DNA of 23,203 nucleotides from a virus. Every line of letters starts with the position of its first letter. Positions within the stretch are counted from its first letter, which is position 1. Positions 22,809 to 23,203 of the stretch are shown in pieces. The stretch is taken from IMG/VR virus record IMGVR_UViG_3300017917_000984, positions 1 to 23,203 of that record; one strand, written 5' to 3'. The notes under the pieces are model-generated. The model saw nothing but the letters and a program-made list of their open reading frames with translations. It ran no database searches and was not told the DNA's origin. Both the position numbers and the translations under genes were made by a program.

Positions 22809-22817
22809 TGTTATACT
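22809..22817 (+). promoter_or_regulatory. Extended -10 promoter of the tail tube gene
   Basis: TGT followed by TATACT (22812-22817), just after the tail-terminator stop codon. The 51-base leader carries AGAGGTGA (22856-22863), five bases before the ATG at 22869. A separate promoter suits a highly expressed tail protein. Confidence 0.55.
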
Positions 22818-22868
22818 TAATCTTGAGGAAACACGCCACTTTTATTCTAAGAAAAAGAGGTGAATTAT

Positions 22869-23203
22869 ATGGCATATACAAGAGGTACAAGTACCAACAT
22901 TATCGTTGGTGCAGCAGCTTTGTTTACATACGAAGCTGGTGTCCTTTCGGATGGAGCTCTTCCAGCTTACGATCCAGAAGGAAAGACAACTCCATACGCA
23001 AATCCAACAGGAACATACCGTGAGACTTTGGCTCAGGACCCAGACTTCCGTAACGTAGGTTACACAATGAACGGTCTAGAGCTACAGTTCCAGCCAGATT
23101 TTGGTGAAGTGCAGGTAGACCAGGTTCTTGACGTTGCTAAGCTATACAAGCAGGGTATGCAGGTTAACCTGAACACTGCTTTTGCTGAGGCAACACTAGA
23201 GAA
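22869..23203 (+). CDS. Major tail tube protein, N-terminal part (cut by right edge)
   Basis: The first 111 codons are visible and stay open to the right edge. The protein begins 'MAYTRGTSTNIIVGAAALFTYEAG' and continues 'YRETLAQDPDFRNVGYTMNGLELQFQPDFGEVQVDQ', a pattern typical of major tail tube proteins, in which the N-terminal strands precede a long loop and the inner-surface beta-barrel ('VQVDQVLDVAKLYKQG'). It would polymerise into the tail tube. The codon choice (CGT, AAG, TAC, frequent C/T-ending pairs) resembles that of the capsid gene and suggests high expression. The ATG is supported by AGAGGTGA five bases upstream. No sheath gene precedes it, so whether the virion is a siphovirus or a myovirus cannot be told from this window. 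Confidence 0.75.
   Translation, partial: MAYTRGTSTNIIVGAAALFTYEAGVLSDGALPAYDPEGKTTPYANPTGTYRETLAQDPDFRNVGYTMNGLELQFQPDFGEVQVDQVLDVAKLYKQGMQVNLNTAFAEATLE

Noticed and set aside
22823-23023. Frame of 66 residues across the start of the tail tube gene
   Set aside because: It runs in another frame over the tail tube gene, which has a proper ribosome site at 22856 and a recognisable tail tube N-terminus.
1-23203. Diversity-generating retroelement, given the many fibre and LamG genes
   Set aside because: No reverse transcriptase and no template/variable repeat pair was seen; the only marked repeat is the GFSPF array.
1-23203. tRNA genes or an integrase/attachment site
   Set aside because: Intergenic gaps are short (about 120 bases or less) and hold only promoters and terminators; no cloverleaf or integrase motif was seen, so nothing in this window shows lysogeny.

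Overview
The window is part of a tailed dsDNA bacteriophage genome (Caudoviricetes), or a prophage carrying one. It is AT-rich and almost fully coding, with short gene overlaps (TAATG, ATGA) and no gene-free stretch over 120 bases. It contains no tRNA, CRISPR array or insertion sequence that I can see. The host cannot be read directly. Several genes appear to be transcribed from extended -10 promoters lying only 6-7 bases upstream of the ATG, which implies leaderless mRNAs. Together with the lysozyme, LamG and Hint protein styles this suggests an actinobacterial host, perhaps an AT-rich aquatic one; that is inference. Some tail proteins carry modules familiar from cyanophages and other aquatic T4-like phages.

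Layout. (1) 1-654, minus strand: the start of an unidentified gene at the left edge, a terminator, and an exported lysozyme/transglycosylase-like protein with a near-consensus promoter. (2) 655-9855, plus strand: an adsorption/tail-fibre block of eight genes. It has three small virion-type proteins, two related fibre proteins, a 1005-residue structural protein, a fibre-tip-like protein, and a protein made of two fibronectin-III domains, a GFSPF repeat and a C-terminal Hint (autoprocessing) domain. (3) 9903-11932: a small operon with its own promoter. It encodes two tandem paralogous 2OG-Fe(II) oxygenase-like proteins, a 49-residue zinc-ribbon-like protein and a prolyl-4-hydroxylase-fold protein whose distal iron ligand appears to be lost. 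(4) 11959-15411: an 1150-residue LamG-type tail protein. (5) 15430-22802: the head and connector module, consisting of a small protein, portal, prohead protease with an in-frame internal scaffold gene, HK97-fold major capsid protein, a 60-residue protein, head-tail connector, head-closure, neck and tail-terminator-type proteins. (6) 22869 to the right edge: the start of the major tail tube protein.

How it fits together. The head module follows the usual portal-protease/scaffold-capsid-connector-tail tube order. No terminase precedes the portal; the adsorption block sits there instead. Expression appears to be split into short units by terminators after the first fibre gene and after the capsid gene, and by a recurring TGn-TATAAT-type promoter. 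The most interesting region is 8521-11932, where a repetitive, proline-containing surface protein with a modified Hint domain is directly followed by a cluster of oxygenase-like genes that could act on virion proteins. That functional link is a hypothesis.
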